Assembly: GCA_022497145.1 (NCBI GenBank)
Contig: MU385934.1
Location: 70,057 to 134,056 of the forward strand
Direction: 5' to 3'
From: Rostrohypoxylon terebratum
Lineage: Eukaryota; Ascomycota; Sordariomycetes; Xylariales; Hypoxylaceae
Length of the DNA stretch: 64,000 nt
The notes under the pieces were generated by a model that was not told the origin of the DNA, did not search any database, and worked only from the letters and a program-made list of their open reading frames with translations. A program made the translations under genes and the position numbers. Of the stretch, positions 53,381-64,000 are shown in pieces. Position 1 is the stretch's first letter; each line of letters opens with the position of its first letter.

Positions 53381-56300
53381 TTTCTATTAGGGAAGCGCAG
53401 AAACGGCAAACACTAAAGAGTGGACTGGAATAATATTCCGAAAGAGAGTGTGAAGATGCCGGAAAGCACAAACGAATGACTGTCTTGGGCCGAAGCTTGA
53501 TGGGAGTGAGGAAAGAAAGAAAACCCAACGGTAGGGTCGGCACCGGCTCTCTTTTCTATTCTTTCGATCGAAATTACCATCACTTCACCGACCCAGGGGA
53601 AGCTCAAGGGGAGCTCATGGCCACCCGTGATTAGGTAGCTATGACAATTCATTCATAGCCTTCTTTGCCCCCGGCGACTAAGCGGTCAGGTATCTCTCTC
53701 TACCTAATTCAGATCGTCAATTAAGGCAGAGGTTCAAGGTCTAGCCAATACTTCGTCAGTATCGAATTTCATGAAAGTGTGGTCCGAGAGCCCAGTAGCC
53801 GTCCCACTGGCAAGGCTCTCCTCGCGCCTCTGAACCATCTCTCGCTGTGGAGCAGCCAAGGAAAACGCACTCTTCGACAGGGTCCTTCTTCCTCACGCAC
53901 CCTGCAATGTTCGTTGGGATGTGGGGTTGAACGGATACGCACAGGCTCCAGCTAGGACCAGGGGGGATTACTACTATGTAGAAGCATGGGAAGCATGGGA
54001 GACGAAAAGGGGGCTGATGACTCCAGTACGGGAATTAGAAAATAGCCTCTACATACATAGTAGTACGCTTGTTTAGAAGTGTTGACCAGTCAAATTAATG
54101 ACCCAAGTAAGTACCTCAAGAGAAAAAAAATCAATAAATAGATATTTTATTTTATGAGCTGTGGTTCGTCCGAATATTGTTTGGTTCTTAGGTGTCATTA
54201 TTGATATACAAGTCACGAAATAGCAATTTCAGCTTCATATTCCATATTTTGTTCGTTGAGTTTTTTGGTATTCAGTTTTCTGTATTCTGTACGTCGTAAA
54301 ATTGCTCGAGGTAGCCAGCCATGTTTAGGTCCGGCATAGTGAATCAGTTTTATTGCCCATTTAAGCTACTTAGGATGACCCATTTTACCTCTCTCTCACT
54401 GCCGAATCATCGGCAAGTTCGGATGACGTTTATTTACACCTCTGCTCGGCTTCTGCGACATCGATGAGCCAGAATGCTAAATTTCTGTGTACTTCCACTT
54501 CCCACTACACTTGTATGGGCCCTGAGTGTACCTATCGTGCTTGATCATAGTCGCAATAGGAGTGGCTGACGGGCGTTTTAAAATGGCGATCGGCAGTGAG
54601 TCCCTTGGCAGGGACCGGGGCTTCCTGAGCTTCTCCATCGTTAGGCTGGACTTTTAAGGGGCCAAGGGGGGGCCCTGCGCTGCGGCGGAACCAGCTCGAC
54701 CAAATAGAGTCAGCGGAATGACATGTCAATGTCTCCATCTCCATCTCCATCATAACCAATTGTTGTTGGTCAAGGGGGAAATCTTCCGATACCTTCCATC
54801 GAAATAGCCCTATTTCCGGAGGTCAACCTGTAAGAAGCGCGTCTCGCGTCACATCATTGACCATCATTAACGGTCTGACTGCTTGTACCATTGCTACGCT
54901 GACGGTTGTATGCTTCAATAAATTTGAGTCTGGACTTCAAATCCTTTACCGTGCATAGTTTGTAGGGTGACTTCTCAACGGGAATCCTCCAGGGCTATCG
55001 AGATCTCCCAGATCTATGGTAGACATCATCCGCATCGTAAGCTGGGAACGATACACTTCGTAGGTAAGAAGCGTACCTGCTTCGAAGACGTCTGGGTACG
55101 TCCACTAGATCACGATGGGTATTGTGTTTTAAATTACTAATCTTTTGAACGACTGACAATCTTCTGTTCATCTTATGTTGGTGCCAGTTTTCTTGAATCG
55201 TAATTTTCTAGAATAATTTCTTAATTATGCCGTTTCTAGCAGGGTTTATTATTTCCCATCTCTGATGCTATTACATGCCGAAAACCTAGGACCTAGGGAC
55301 CTACTCATACCCACCTAAGTCTTTGATATTATTAGTCAATTCGATTTCAAGTTGCAAGTGACAACAGTGGTTACATCCCAGCAGCCCCAGCTGTGAAGGG
55401 CAAAAGCCAGTGAATCGACGTGCATAATCACAGCATCTACTAATCATTTTACCTCGTGATTGCCCACCTGGTATTATGTCCGATTGACTGCAATTTGATC
55501 GAACGAGACTTTATTACCTACTTCCTCAAGGATCTGGTGCGGCGTTGTCAGCTGCAGCATCTCGAACGACTGCATGTGGAAATTAAACAGCTATGCTTCG
55601 CTCCGTCCTGCCTTGAATAACCAAAAAAAAATCAGATTTATTCTATGACAACCCTGTAATTTGGAAGCCAATGCCAACGCGCTCCTGAACGAAGTGAGAT
55701 CAATAGTTCCTTTATGTACTGTGTAAGCGCATTATTACATCTCGCCAGAGCCTACCATGCCATGAGTACATATTATGTCCGTGTCTAGTCTAGACTCGCC
55801 AACAGCCCGGGTCTACACGTTCTGTCTCAGATACGCCTTTCCGTGCGCAGCCGCATACTACCCCTTCCCCAGATCGTAAAGGTGAAATGAACCCTGCCTT
55901 TTGTTCACCTTGGTAGCTTACTGACAGGTAAAAAAAAATTTATTAGTACGTATTAGAAGTCGTCAGATGATACTTTTGCCATCCCTTGCTCCCTCATCAT
56001 AGCAATATCTTAATATCTTAATGTGTACTATGTACAAAGTACGCGTATGGCAGAGGCGAAACTCCATGATGAGTGCCGGACATACGGAGACTTCCGAAGC
56101 GGCGACGCCTCTGTTTCGGTACCGATCTAGCCCTAACAGTTAGGCATCCAGAACATCCAGAACATCCAGAACTCCCTACTAGCCTTCCAAATGTCTTGGA
56201 AGAACCAAAACACCAAAACTAGGCGACCCATGGTCCTATTTAGTCTATTGAAAAGCGAAGCTTAAACAAGGTGTATCGTAGACTTGGCTTGCAATGATGC

Positions 56301-57851
56301 GGTGTGTTGTCTTCGTCTTGTTGAGCAACGACCCAAACAGAAAAAAAAATCCACGTTCAACATGTCGGCGACTAGGTTCCTTTCGAGTCTTCACAGGGCT
56401 GTTAGTCCAATACGACTTAGCGTAATGGCACTAAATATATACTGCATGTACTAGCACTCACGGCTCATGCCATAGTGGATGCTGGCATCCGCGTATAGCA
56501 TCCGCGTATTATACTTAACTAGGTACAATACTTACTAGGTAGTTTAGCTTACGCAGTATTAGTTCGTTCCTTCAACGAAATAGCAGTGCTATTCAATTCG
56601 AATATCCTATCTCTCTGATGAGTTGTGGATATTATACGTCCAGATAGCCGACCTCACATAGCCTTGGAAGTCTACACTATGAATGATCTTCAACTCCAAT
56701 GACAATAGAAGAGGGTTTCCGATCTCAAAACGTGGGCGCATCGACCTCTCTATCTCTCTATGCGTACCTATCAGAATCTAACAGGTCAATTAGTGGCTTT
56801 ACGTATGGATTTACACCATGATCCTAGTTATGACGAGCATGTTGATTCAACCATAGTATGCTGTAAATCGCCATGCTTTTGAGATTCGAAGCTTGAAATT
56901 TTCCCCTTTACAGAGTAACCTGAAATCACCCATCCTCGATCCACGCTGACGAAGCAGCTGCAGCTCCGATGTCTTATGTCCGACGGGTCTAGCTAATCCG
57001 CATACTAATAGTAAGGTCATTGCACAGTGGATAGGTAGCTTACCACGATGAAGCAATGCGCGTAGACTAATTCGGGCAGACCGCTAACACAGTACACACG
57101 TATACACTTCTTCGTTCTATTACTTGCGTAAGCTACCTATTGAAGACCAATGCCTGTAGAGCTGTTAGCCCCTCAATATGTAGTATCCGTAGAATAAGGA
57201 ATATACTGCCTGATTGGAATCAGTATACAGTATACTCTCAATATTGAGGTAGTATCGTTCATGTATATTCCCTAAACTGGAAATAGATTTATTACCAGTT
57301 AGCTGCTTACGGCCTCGAAATTGAGTTGAGTATTACTACTTTCGCGATCCTATCGCCCAAAAGGGTCAGGGGTACATACCGGTTAATATATTTACATCTC
57401 ACTACTCCTATACCTTCATGATACAGTTCATTGTTAAACCTAGACTTGATTGGTCATGCTATCAAGGGATGTTTAACTATGCATGATGATGCCAGGGGAA
57501 ATTGAGACGAAATTTTCATCACGCAGACGCTTGAAATTAGAGTGCCTTCTGATCTTGAGATAGATTTTTTTTTTCATTATTAAGAGAAACACAGATTAGA
57601 GTTAATTCCTCTAAGAGATGTGATCATGTCGTAAGACCTCAAATATGCACACATATCATGCCAAGCCATAGCCTACTTGCGCAAGGTAGACCAACAGGGC
57701 GTTAGTCATCCTAGGATTAGATGCCATACATCTATAGCCATGTGAGGAACCGAGCATCCAACGTTCTATCCACTTCTCCTATTTTCTGAAAGTGGTCGTT
57801 GCTGATATTCCCTATCTAGAGTTCAAGCCATGCTCCGAGGCAATCGCCGAT
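53381..57851. other. Gene-poor intergenic region
   Basis: Over 4.4 kb I find no gene. The first 250 bases are the promoter of the GPI-protein gene. The rest is AT-rich with only short ORFs (none above 85 codons), short A runs (for example near 54122, 55622, 55930, 56340) and CCTAGG palindromes near 55285-55300. The region 57560-57851 should hold the 3' UTR of the methyltransferase gene. Confidence 0.5.
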
Positions 57852-60101
57852 TCAATCCAGCTCTATGGGAGTATCGGGGTCGCCTCCTTTCACCTCGCTC
57901 GGGCTAAAAACATCTTGGCTCATTGCGTCGATTTCCATATCATCCTCTGACTCCGAGTCGATGGTCATAATGCTAGCTTGAGTTAACTTTCGTCCTCCTA
58001 GAAACTCTACCTCGCTAAGGCTTGCGCGCCTATCGATGCCACGTTCTCCAAGATACTCTACGTCGTCGTCTTCTTCGGATTCTAGATAGAATTTGTCGGA
58101 GTCGCTCTTCCACTCGTCATCGCCTTCGGAACTCGAAAGTTCACTGTCGTCGGCATGCACGCGGTCCTTCTGCCCCAACCATCTTCGGAGGTGCTTGTAT
58201 AGATGCTTAACAACGAGGGGCGGAAATGCGTTCCCAATCTGTCTTTTCTGAGAAGGTTTCTGGAAATCGTAGTCAGGAGGAAAGCCTTGTAATACCGAGT
58301 ACTCTCGAAGCGTGAAGTCCCTCAGGCCAGTGTAGTGGTAATTACCTACACCACCGCTACAAGTGATAGTGCGAAGGAGAGGTATATTGGGATCCCATCT
58401 TGGTCTCAGAACGCGCTTCAATCTATTAGGACTGTGGAGCTCGTCATTCCATCTGGCAGCTGGGGAGATTTTGCGCAGCATTTGCTGAACTGTCCTGTAT
58501 GACTTTGTTCCGTCCCCATCTATTGGTGCTTCCGAATGTGTCGTAATCGGGAAAGGAGGCAGCTCTTCCCCTATGCAGGCGCCTATCATGATAAGACGGT
58601 TTCGTTGCGACGGTGCTCCCCAAGCTAGCAAGTTCACTATCTTCCAACGGATAGAGTAATCATGTCGCGTGAACCCTTGGATTAAAGAGTTGAAGTAGAA
58701 TTCGAATCTAGGATGTAAGATACCGAATGTTTGCTCCACGGTGAATACCCGCGGGCGCAGAATCTTAATCAGCTCATGGCAGGCAAATAAAATAGCGATA
58801 TTCGCGTCGTCGTTGATTCCTGGTGTTGTGTGTGCGGGAGACCAATATTGGCATGGAGGGGATAGATGAACCACGTCGACATGAAAACTAGAGTCTCTCA
58901 TCTCAATGATGAAATCATACATGTCTTGCTGACGTAAATCCGCTTCTGGATACATGAGTCGATATGTATTGCATGCACCTTGCGCATGATCAACGCTTAG
59001 TACAATGCGCATACCTGCTTTCTTAGCGCCACATGATGCACCTCCAGCGCCACAGAACATATCGGCAAACGTGTATTTCTGGCCATGTTTCTTCGGAATC
59101 CAATCGTCCCCGGTTTGGTCTTTTTGATTTCCGGATTCGTCCACATTTACCATCAGGCGCGAGCTATCCGGCTCGTCTGGGATGTAAGAACCTCCACGGA
59201 CCTTTCCGCCTCGCCAGCTATTCACCAGGTAGGAATCGGAAGTACGATATTTTTCTTTAGGTACTTCTTCGGAGACCATGCGCGCTATAGCGAACTCATT
59301 AGGTGGCTTCTTTTTACAGCGCTTAGCCGCATCTCCCCAGATGTACCGAACCTTCCATCGGCACACGAGAACTGCTTTCTCTTCGATATCTTGAGCAGTC
59401 TCAAAAATCCCTCTAGGAAAACGGTGTTCTGGGAAAGGCTTATTGGTGATGACACACACCCGGGGCTTAACAACCGCTTGCAGAGGAATCTCGATGGCTG
59501 CTTGCTCTTCGTGGGGTCTGAGATCGTCTCTGTCGATCTCGAGAACTATAGCAACCTCGTTGCGAAGTCGCGGCAACTGCCCTCGTAAGTTCCTGGTCCT
59601 GGTAAGCGGGAGCCCTCGAAGTATTACTCCAGAATCCGTCTGAATGATCATTTGAATGATTATAAAGGCTGCACCATGGAGGTCCGGAATCGGAAATATT
59701 TCGACCGTACAACCAGGCTTGAGTTCCATATCGTTATAAGTGTGACTATCTAGCCATCTGTTGGGAAAAGTTATAGACGGGTTCCGTCTTGGCGGGCTGG
59801 TCACTTTGCGCGGTCTTCGTCGCACATTCTCTGCGGTCAGATCAACAACTTCGATAACCTCAGCAACTTCGGGCTCTAATTTCTGCTCAAAGGCTAGTTC
59901 TGCCCGATCGATTTCTTCTCCTTGTTCTTCAGTGAGGTCAATAGTAGGGCGCCTAGGCTGTCTGGAAGCCTCATTGAAGCGACGTTCTATGTCTGCTTGA
60001 GCTTCGCTCACACATAATTCTTCTTCCTCCCAGCTCTTCTCAGCGACCGGCACCCAAGGGGTATCAGATGATACCTCCACTATTGGTGATCCCATATTCA
60101 A
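57852..60101 (-). CDS. rid: RID/Masc1-type DNA cytosine-5 methyltransferase (DNMT4 class)
   Basis: An intronless 749-codon ORF starts at 60101. Residues 1-110 are acidic and disordered (an IDLTEE and a VVDLTAE SUMO-interaction-like word). Residues about 120-320 have a BAH-like region (MELKPGCTVEIFPI, AVLVCRWKVRYIW, YLVNSWRGGKVRGG). The catalytic domain has motif I ADMFCGAGGASCGAKKAGM (346-364), motif IV SPPCQYW with catalytic Cys417, motif VI as EQT (456-458) instead of ENV, motif VIII QRNR (499-502), motif IX region RTITCSGG (577-584) and motif X QIGNAFPP (621-628). Replacement of ENV by EQT is known for the Masc1/RID class, which in Neurospora is needed for repeat-induced point mutation and in Ascobolus for methylation induced premeiotically. 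The tail is acidic. All catalytic residues are intact. The gene symbol is by class; orthology to rid is inferred. Confidence 0.9.
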   Translation of the reverse strand: MNMGSPIVEVSSDTPWVPVAEKSWEEEELCVSEAQADIERRFNEASRQPRRPTIDLTEEQGEEIDRAELAFEQKLEPEVAEVIEVVDLTAENVRRRPRKVTSPPRRNPSITFPNRWLDSHTYNDMELKPGCTVEIFPIPDLHGAAFIIIQMIIQTDSGVILRGLPLTRTRNLRGQLPRLRNEVAIVLEIDRDDLRPHEEQAAIEIPLQAVVKPRVCVITNKPFPEHRFPRGIFETAQDIEEKAVLVCRWKVRYIWGDAAKRCKKKPPNEFAIARMVSEEVPKEKYRTSDSYLVNSWRGGKVRGGSYIPDEPDSSRLMVNVDESGNQKDQTGDDWIPKKHGQKYTFADMFCGAGGASCGAKKAGMRIVLSVDHAQGACNTYRLMYPEADLRQQDMYDFIIEMRDSSFHVDVVHLSPPCQYWSPAHTTPGINDDANIAILFACHELIKILRPRVFTVEQTFGILHPRFEFYFNSLIQGFTRHDYSIRWKIVNLLAWGAPSQRNRLIMIGACIGEELPPFPITTHSEAPIDGDGTKSYRTVQQMLRKISPAARWNDELHSPNRLKRVLRPRWDPNIPLLRTITCSGGVGNYHYTGLRDFTLREYSVLQGFPPDYDFQKPSQKRQIGNAFPPLVVKHLYKHLRRWLGQKDRVHADDSELSSSEGDDEWKSDSDKFYLESEEDDDVEYLGERGIDRRASLSEVEFLGGRKLTQASIMTIDSESEDDMEIDAMSQDVFSPSEVKGGDPDTPIELD

Positions 60102-61818
60102 GTTACTAGCAACGGCATAGTAAGTTAGTAAGAAGATCGAAGGGAGGAGAATGAACTACTACTTAGTCACTAGTGTCTAGATGAGAAAGAAACGAAATCG
60201 TATAAATGAAGAGGAGCTTCCTTACTGAGATATGAAGTCAAATGATAATCAGATAAAGCATTTTATGACTTAAGATATCAGAGGAAGGTTAGGCAGTTTC
60301 GCGGTATATCGGCAATATGGAAGATGCCTTGACTTATAGTCATAACGATAGGGGGCTGAGAGCACCACTGGTGAGATAGAATAAACTGAAACTACCGGTT
60401 CTCCATACTAAGTGGTTTACAAAATTTTGACTGCAATAACTTCGGATGGTACAGCGTTGTTTTATCGATGCCTAATTCTGTGACAAGAACCGATCCATAT
60501 ATAGAAATGTTTGTGATGTAGGGGGAAGGCCAAAGCCTATATCTGCTCGGTAACAATGAGTGTTGAAAGAGTCACCGTTTCTAAAGGGGTTTTGGAAAGA
60601 CCCAGAGCACAAGTTGAATGATGTGAAAATTTTTATTTGTTGGACGTACATGACCAAGAGAACCGGTGAGATGCGCGTCCTAGTAAGGGGAAAAAACCCT
60701 GACAGAGATGCCCAAGCTTCAAGGACGGCAAATAAGAAGAGTTATATATCCAGCAATTATTGGAGACAAATAGCAAAAGAGCATTAAGATATTTTCTAGT
60801 TATCAGAATGACATGCCTAAATAAGGTATAAAAATGAGGGTGATTCACGCGTTACTATTGAGAAAGAATGAGAACTAAAACCGGACCTGTTCATGGCTGG
60901 GAAGATCTAGACGTAGGAGAAGTCAAATTTAGCGGTTCGAATCCTGCTAATATAGGGTCTATCATAAAGAGTTTTAGAGCTCGTTAAATTTGTGAATTGC
61001 CTTGTTGTTTGATGTTCAAGGAACATAGATAATCACACGTAGCCGTGAAAGGTTGTGAATTTGACTAGGTGGAAACTGTAGAAAAAGTACCCCGGTCTGG
61101 CTCTAGGCAGCAGCTCAATAAAAGTGCACTTGTACGGTACACTAGACAACAGATGCCTAGAATTCGCCTTCGAGGCAGTCATTCCTCAAAATTCTTTTAG
61201 GTAGGTATTAACTATATTCTTTGAAGGTTTATGACCTTTTTCAAAAGTATTTATAAGGACAAAGTCTACCCGCACAGAAGATTTTATGTCTTTACTTAAT
61301 TATATAGTAATGCCTATACATAAGTATATTTAAATTTATGAAGAAAGAGATTTCTCATACTTGATTTATCAATTGGATATTCTATAATATCTGAAAAACC
61401 AGAGAAGTCGAGGGCTGGTGAAAAAGGAGTGACCCCTGAGTAGATGTTGAGATGTTATGCTTTTATAACACTCAAATTACATTTTCTATCAAACTTATAC
61501 TTACCTATCTAAAACGCTACTATACAAGCATCTTGAATTTAGAATTTGTGAGAGATGAGACTTTTTGAGGGCTTCTAATAATATACTGTGTTCTGCTAGA
61601 GAAGTTGCCGTCGGTGACCGCCGGACATCCCCGATCGGAGCGAGCCGGCAAGTGGGTCCTTCAACTAGGTAGCACAGCGCCGTGGAGGGCAAGTACTTGG
61701 GGGTCCGTGATTGCCCTAAGACAAAATTTTGTGGCAGCCACCGATTTCCGACGGCGACAATGTTTCCGCCTTTGAGTATTCGTCCATCGTGACGCAAAGA
61801 AGTCGTTATCCGTGGTGC
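60102..61818. other. Divergent AT-rich intergenic region
   Basis: It lies between the methyltransferase and the Zn2Cys6 regulator, transcribed away from each other. Only short ORFs are present (under about 100 codons); the minus ORFs at 61501-61797 and 61661-62068 overlap the regulator and look like shadows. The stretch 61180-61420 is very AT-rich. A TTCGAATCC word near 60941 resembles the T arm of a tRNA but no tRNA fold forms around it. Confidence 0.45.
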
Positions 61819-64000
61819 ATGGCGTATAATTCCGACATGCCTGGAGCTCCACCAGGATCTTCTCGGTCCTCAAAACGCCGCGGAGGGGATGAAAACGGAA
61901 CCGGAAAATCGCCTCAAAAACGGCGCCGGCGAGCTTTCTCCTGCTTATCATGTCAAAAGTTAAAATGCAGGTGCGAATATGACACCGGCGCGCAGGGTTG
62001 TCACCGGTGTCAGACGTTGAGGTTAGTAGAGTGATATTAATGATAACCAGTGATGTATTCTGGAGCATGTGCTAATCCATAGCTTCTTAAAGAATTGAAT
62101 GTTCCCTCCGCGGAGAATATGCAGTGTCACCGTCTAATTCTGCTCCTGCCGAGCAACTTAGTTCTAACATCGAAGAAAGGTATTTGTGAAATGCTTAATC
62201 CGAAGATGCATGAATGGCCAGTCCGGCATCTGATTAGCTAACAAACTTGCTAGGTTTCAACGTTATGAGGATGAGCTGCGCGAGCTCAAGTCCGTGATCA
62301 AGGATTTGACCTCGGGTGCTCAACCGCAGAACGACCGAACACAGGATGGCGGGGATTCTACTTGCCACGGCGACGAGCATGCGTCACACACAGAGCAAGG
62401 AAACCCCAGCCCTGAGTTTCTCTCAGTACCTGCAGATAAAGGGGCCCAAACCGCACCAATCGTTGTGCTGAGATCGATATCACAGCAAATCACGAGAGGA
62501 TGTAGGAGGCTATTGGGACATATCAATATCAACCTTGTACAACTCCAACTGCTCGACGAGCAGACTGCGAATGAATTGATCCAGCTGTAAGTTTGAGGCG
62601 CTGAGCCCTTCAGAGGTATCTAGAATGCCGAAAGTTTTTGTATTAGTAATCGACTGGCTAACTTAGTATCAAAGATTCTTTCGTTACCAAGGTCATAACC
62701 TCCTTGTTTGTGGTATCGAGGACTTGATGGCAAGCGATGAGACTCGCAAAGTATCCGATTTCTTGCGCAGCGTGTGCATCTTGATTGGCGTGGTATATCG
62801 TGACGATATATGTGGTACGTCAATACACAGACAAATTTACGAGCAAGTCCGGGTCACTCTTGGGCAAGCTCTCCTATCTAGCCCATTGAACCTGGAAGAG
62901 ATCAACGCCGTGTTGATCATGAGTAATAATGCGAACAGTCCGAGTAGTGTAAGTATCATAAAACATGTGTGTTTATATGGCCAATCTGATTGAAGATAGA
63001 ATGGGCATGAATACGTCGATAGCTGGCTACTGACCGGTTATTGTGCTAAACAAGCTATGCTCAGTATCAGTTTCTCAAAGATAATCAACAATATCAAGGA
63101 GGGTAGGATGACAAGCGAAGATCAAAAAGCCATCCAACTATGGTCTAAGATATGCCTTCACCATCTACAGTAAGTCCTGGCAATTCGGTCTTTCTTTCGA
63201 CATGGCTAATACGACCGGTCGCAATGTAGTTGGGCTGCGACGACGGGCAGGCCATCGATCATACCGATTCCGTACATAGATCAGTGTAATATTCTGCTTA
63301 GCTTCTATCAAGCTACTATGCAGGATGGGATGCTTGTCGCTGAGATATTCCTATACTCAACGTTACATCAGAAGCTTGCTCATCAATCGTATCTTGGGGA
63401 TGGTGGAGAGTGCAAGGAGTTCTTAGCGTGGAAAGAGAAATGGAACCACTTGTTAGGTGAGTTGTTGAGAGGATGATGTTATTGTGTGCGTCTTCTGAAT
63501 GATCTAGGGCTTTCAACGTCGGCAATGTTGCGTATTGGATATCACGCTGCCTGCCTTATTTTAGCTGTTAGGTCCCTGGAAGAGGTTGGTCAGGGGCTCC
63601 GACCGCGCGAATTTCTCTCAGGCGCAGATGGCGACAATGGAAGCAACAGCGAAAATCATACCCCAAGGCATTCAGGACGAACTAGGGAAAAGACTGGCGA
63701 TATTTTGCGAGCTAATGCGTGTCGATACGCCATGATCGTCTTGCAAACCTTTTTAGAGATGCCGCCGTTTCTTATGGATGCGGTTCCAACGTGTCTCTGC
63801 CTGTGCATTGGCTATTGCGCATTGCTCCTCGCACATCACGATGAGTCACAGTCGAAGATCTCGGATCAGGTCAGCCTTGACTTAATCTGCCGAATTGATC
63901 AATGGATCAGAACTTCTCCAGGCAAGGCTTGGTCCTACAAGTACGGCACTCTTGCAAAACACAAGATAGAATTGCGAATGGATGGTAGCTCAACCTCACC
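61819..64000 (+). CDS. Zn(II)2Cys6 transcription factor (3' end beyond the window)
   Basis: Seven exons are readable: 61819-62021, 62093-62179, 62254-62586, 62675-62948, 63000-63169, 63230-63456 and 63508 to beyond 64000; all junctions keep the frame. The start at 61819 is the first ATG in frame. The zinc cluster spans the first splice, with cysteines 42, 45, 52, 61, 64 and 71 (CLSCQKLKC.. then CHRCQTLRIEC) after a basic stretch (SPQKRRRRAF). A coiled-coil linker (RFQRYEDELRELKSVIKDL) follows, typical of homodimeric Gal4-class DNA binding. The middle resembles a fungal-specific regulatory domain with helices (IDQCNILLSFYQATMQDGML, EFLAWKEKWNHLL, GYHAACLILAVRSLEEVGQG). It resembles Leu3/PrtT-like regulators in layout, but the target is unknown. 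It is transcribed divergently from the methyltransferase gene. Confidence 0.87.

Noticed and set aside
60930..60960. T-arm-like word GCGGTTCGAATCCTGC
   Set aside because: The five-base stem is imperfect and no D or anticodon arm lies upstream, so this is at best a tRNA fragment.
1..64000. Secondary-metabolite cluster, CRISPR array or operon
   Set aside because: No PKS, NRPS, terpene cyclase or P450 was seen; no direct-repeat/spacer array exists, and gene order and spacing are ordinary for a fungal chromosome.

Overview
The window comes from a filamentous ascomycete (Pezizomycotina, probably a Sordariomycete). The evidence is short GT-AG introns of about 45-80 nt with CTGAC-type branch sites, a Zn(II)2Cys6 regulator, a GPI-anchored cell-surface protein, DUF1996 and DUF6055 secreted proteins, and a RID/Masc1-type DNA methyltransferase. 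Gene-free intervals carry many short palindromes built on TACCTAGGTA, which I associate with some Sordariomycete genomes; order level is a guess. I predict 20 protein genes (19 with readable products plus one with an internal stop), one defective LTR retroelement and one MITE.

Layout. 1-9 kb: a truncated secreted DUF1996 protein, a secreted DUF6055 protein with an HEFGH motif, a Cys-rich orphan and a GCR1_C-domain regulator, all on the minus strand, followed by a microsatellite cluster. 9-19 kb: a gene desert with tandem repeats, CCTAGG palindromes and a 1.1-kb defective Ty3/gypsy-like element (14916-16036). 19-25 kb: a Ser/Arg-rich conserved protein (+), a dynamin/Mx-like GTPase (-) and a six-cysteine small secreted protein (-). 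27-38 kb: a plus-strand housekeeping stretch with a giant LRR protein, a coiled-coil protein, a 3-ketoacyl-CoA thiolase and two small membrane proteins. 38-50 kb: a SLIP-GC-like large GTPase with one in-frame stop, a small tail-anchored-looking protein, a hypothetical protein, a kelch protein, a class I methyltransferase of the EEF1A-methyltransferase type and a MetE-type methyltransferase. 50-54 kb: a MITE, a perfect 25-bp-arm palindrome and a 699-aa GPI-anchored wall protein. 54-58 kb: intergenic. 58-64 kb: a RID-like cytosine methyltransferase (-) divergent from a Zn2Cys6 regulator (+) that runs off the window.

How the genes fit together. This is an ordinary eukaryotic arrangement without operons and I see no biosynthetic cluster. 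Themes are surface or secreted proteins (DUF1996, DUF6055, six-Cys protein, GPI protein), large GTPases (two different dynamin-superfamily types) and genome defence with its traces (RID-like methyltransferase, defective transposons, a CAA-to-TAA-compatible nonsense codon). Splice sites were placed by eye, from reading frame and family resemblance; none is supported by RNA data.
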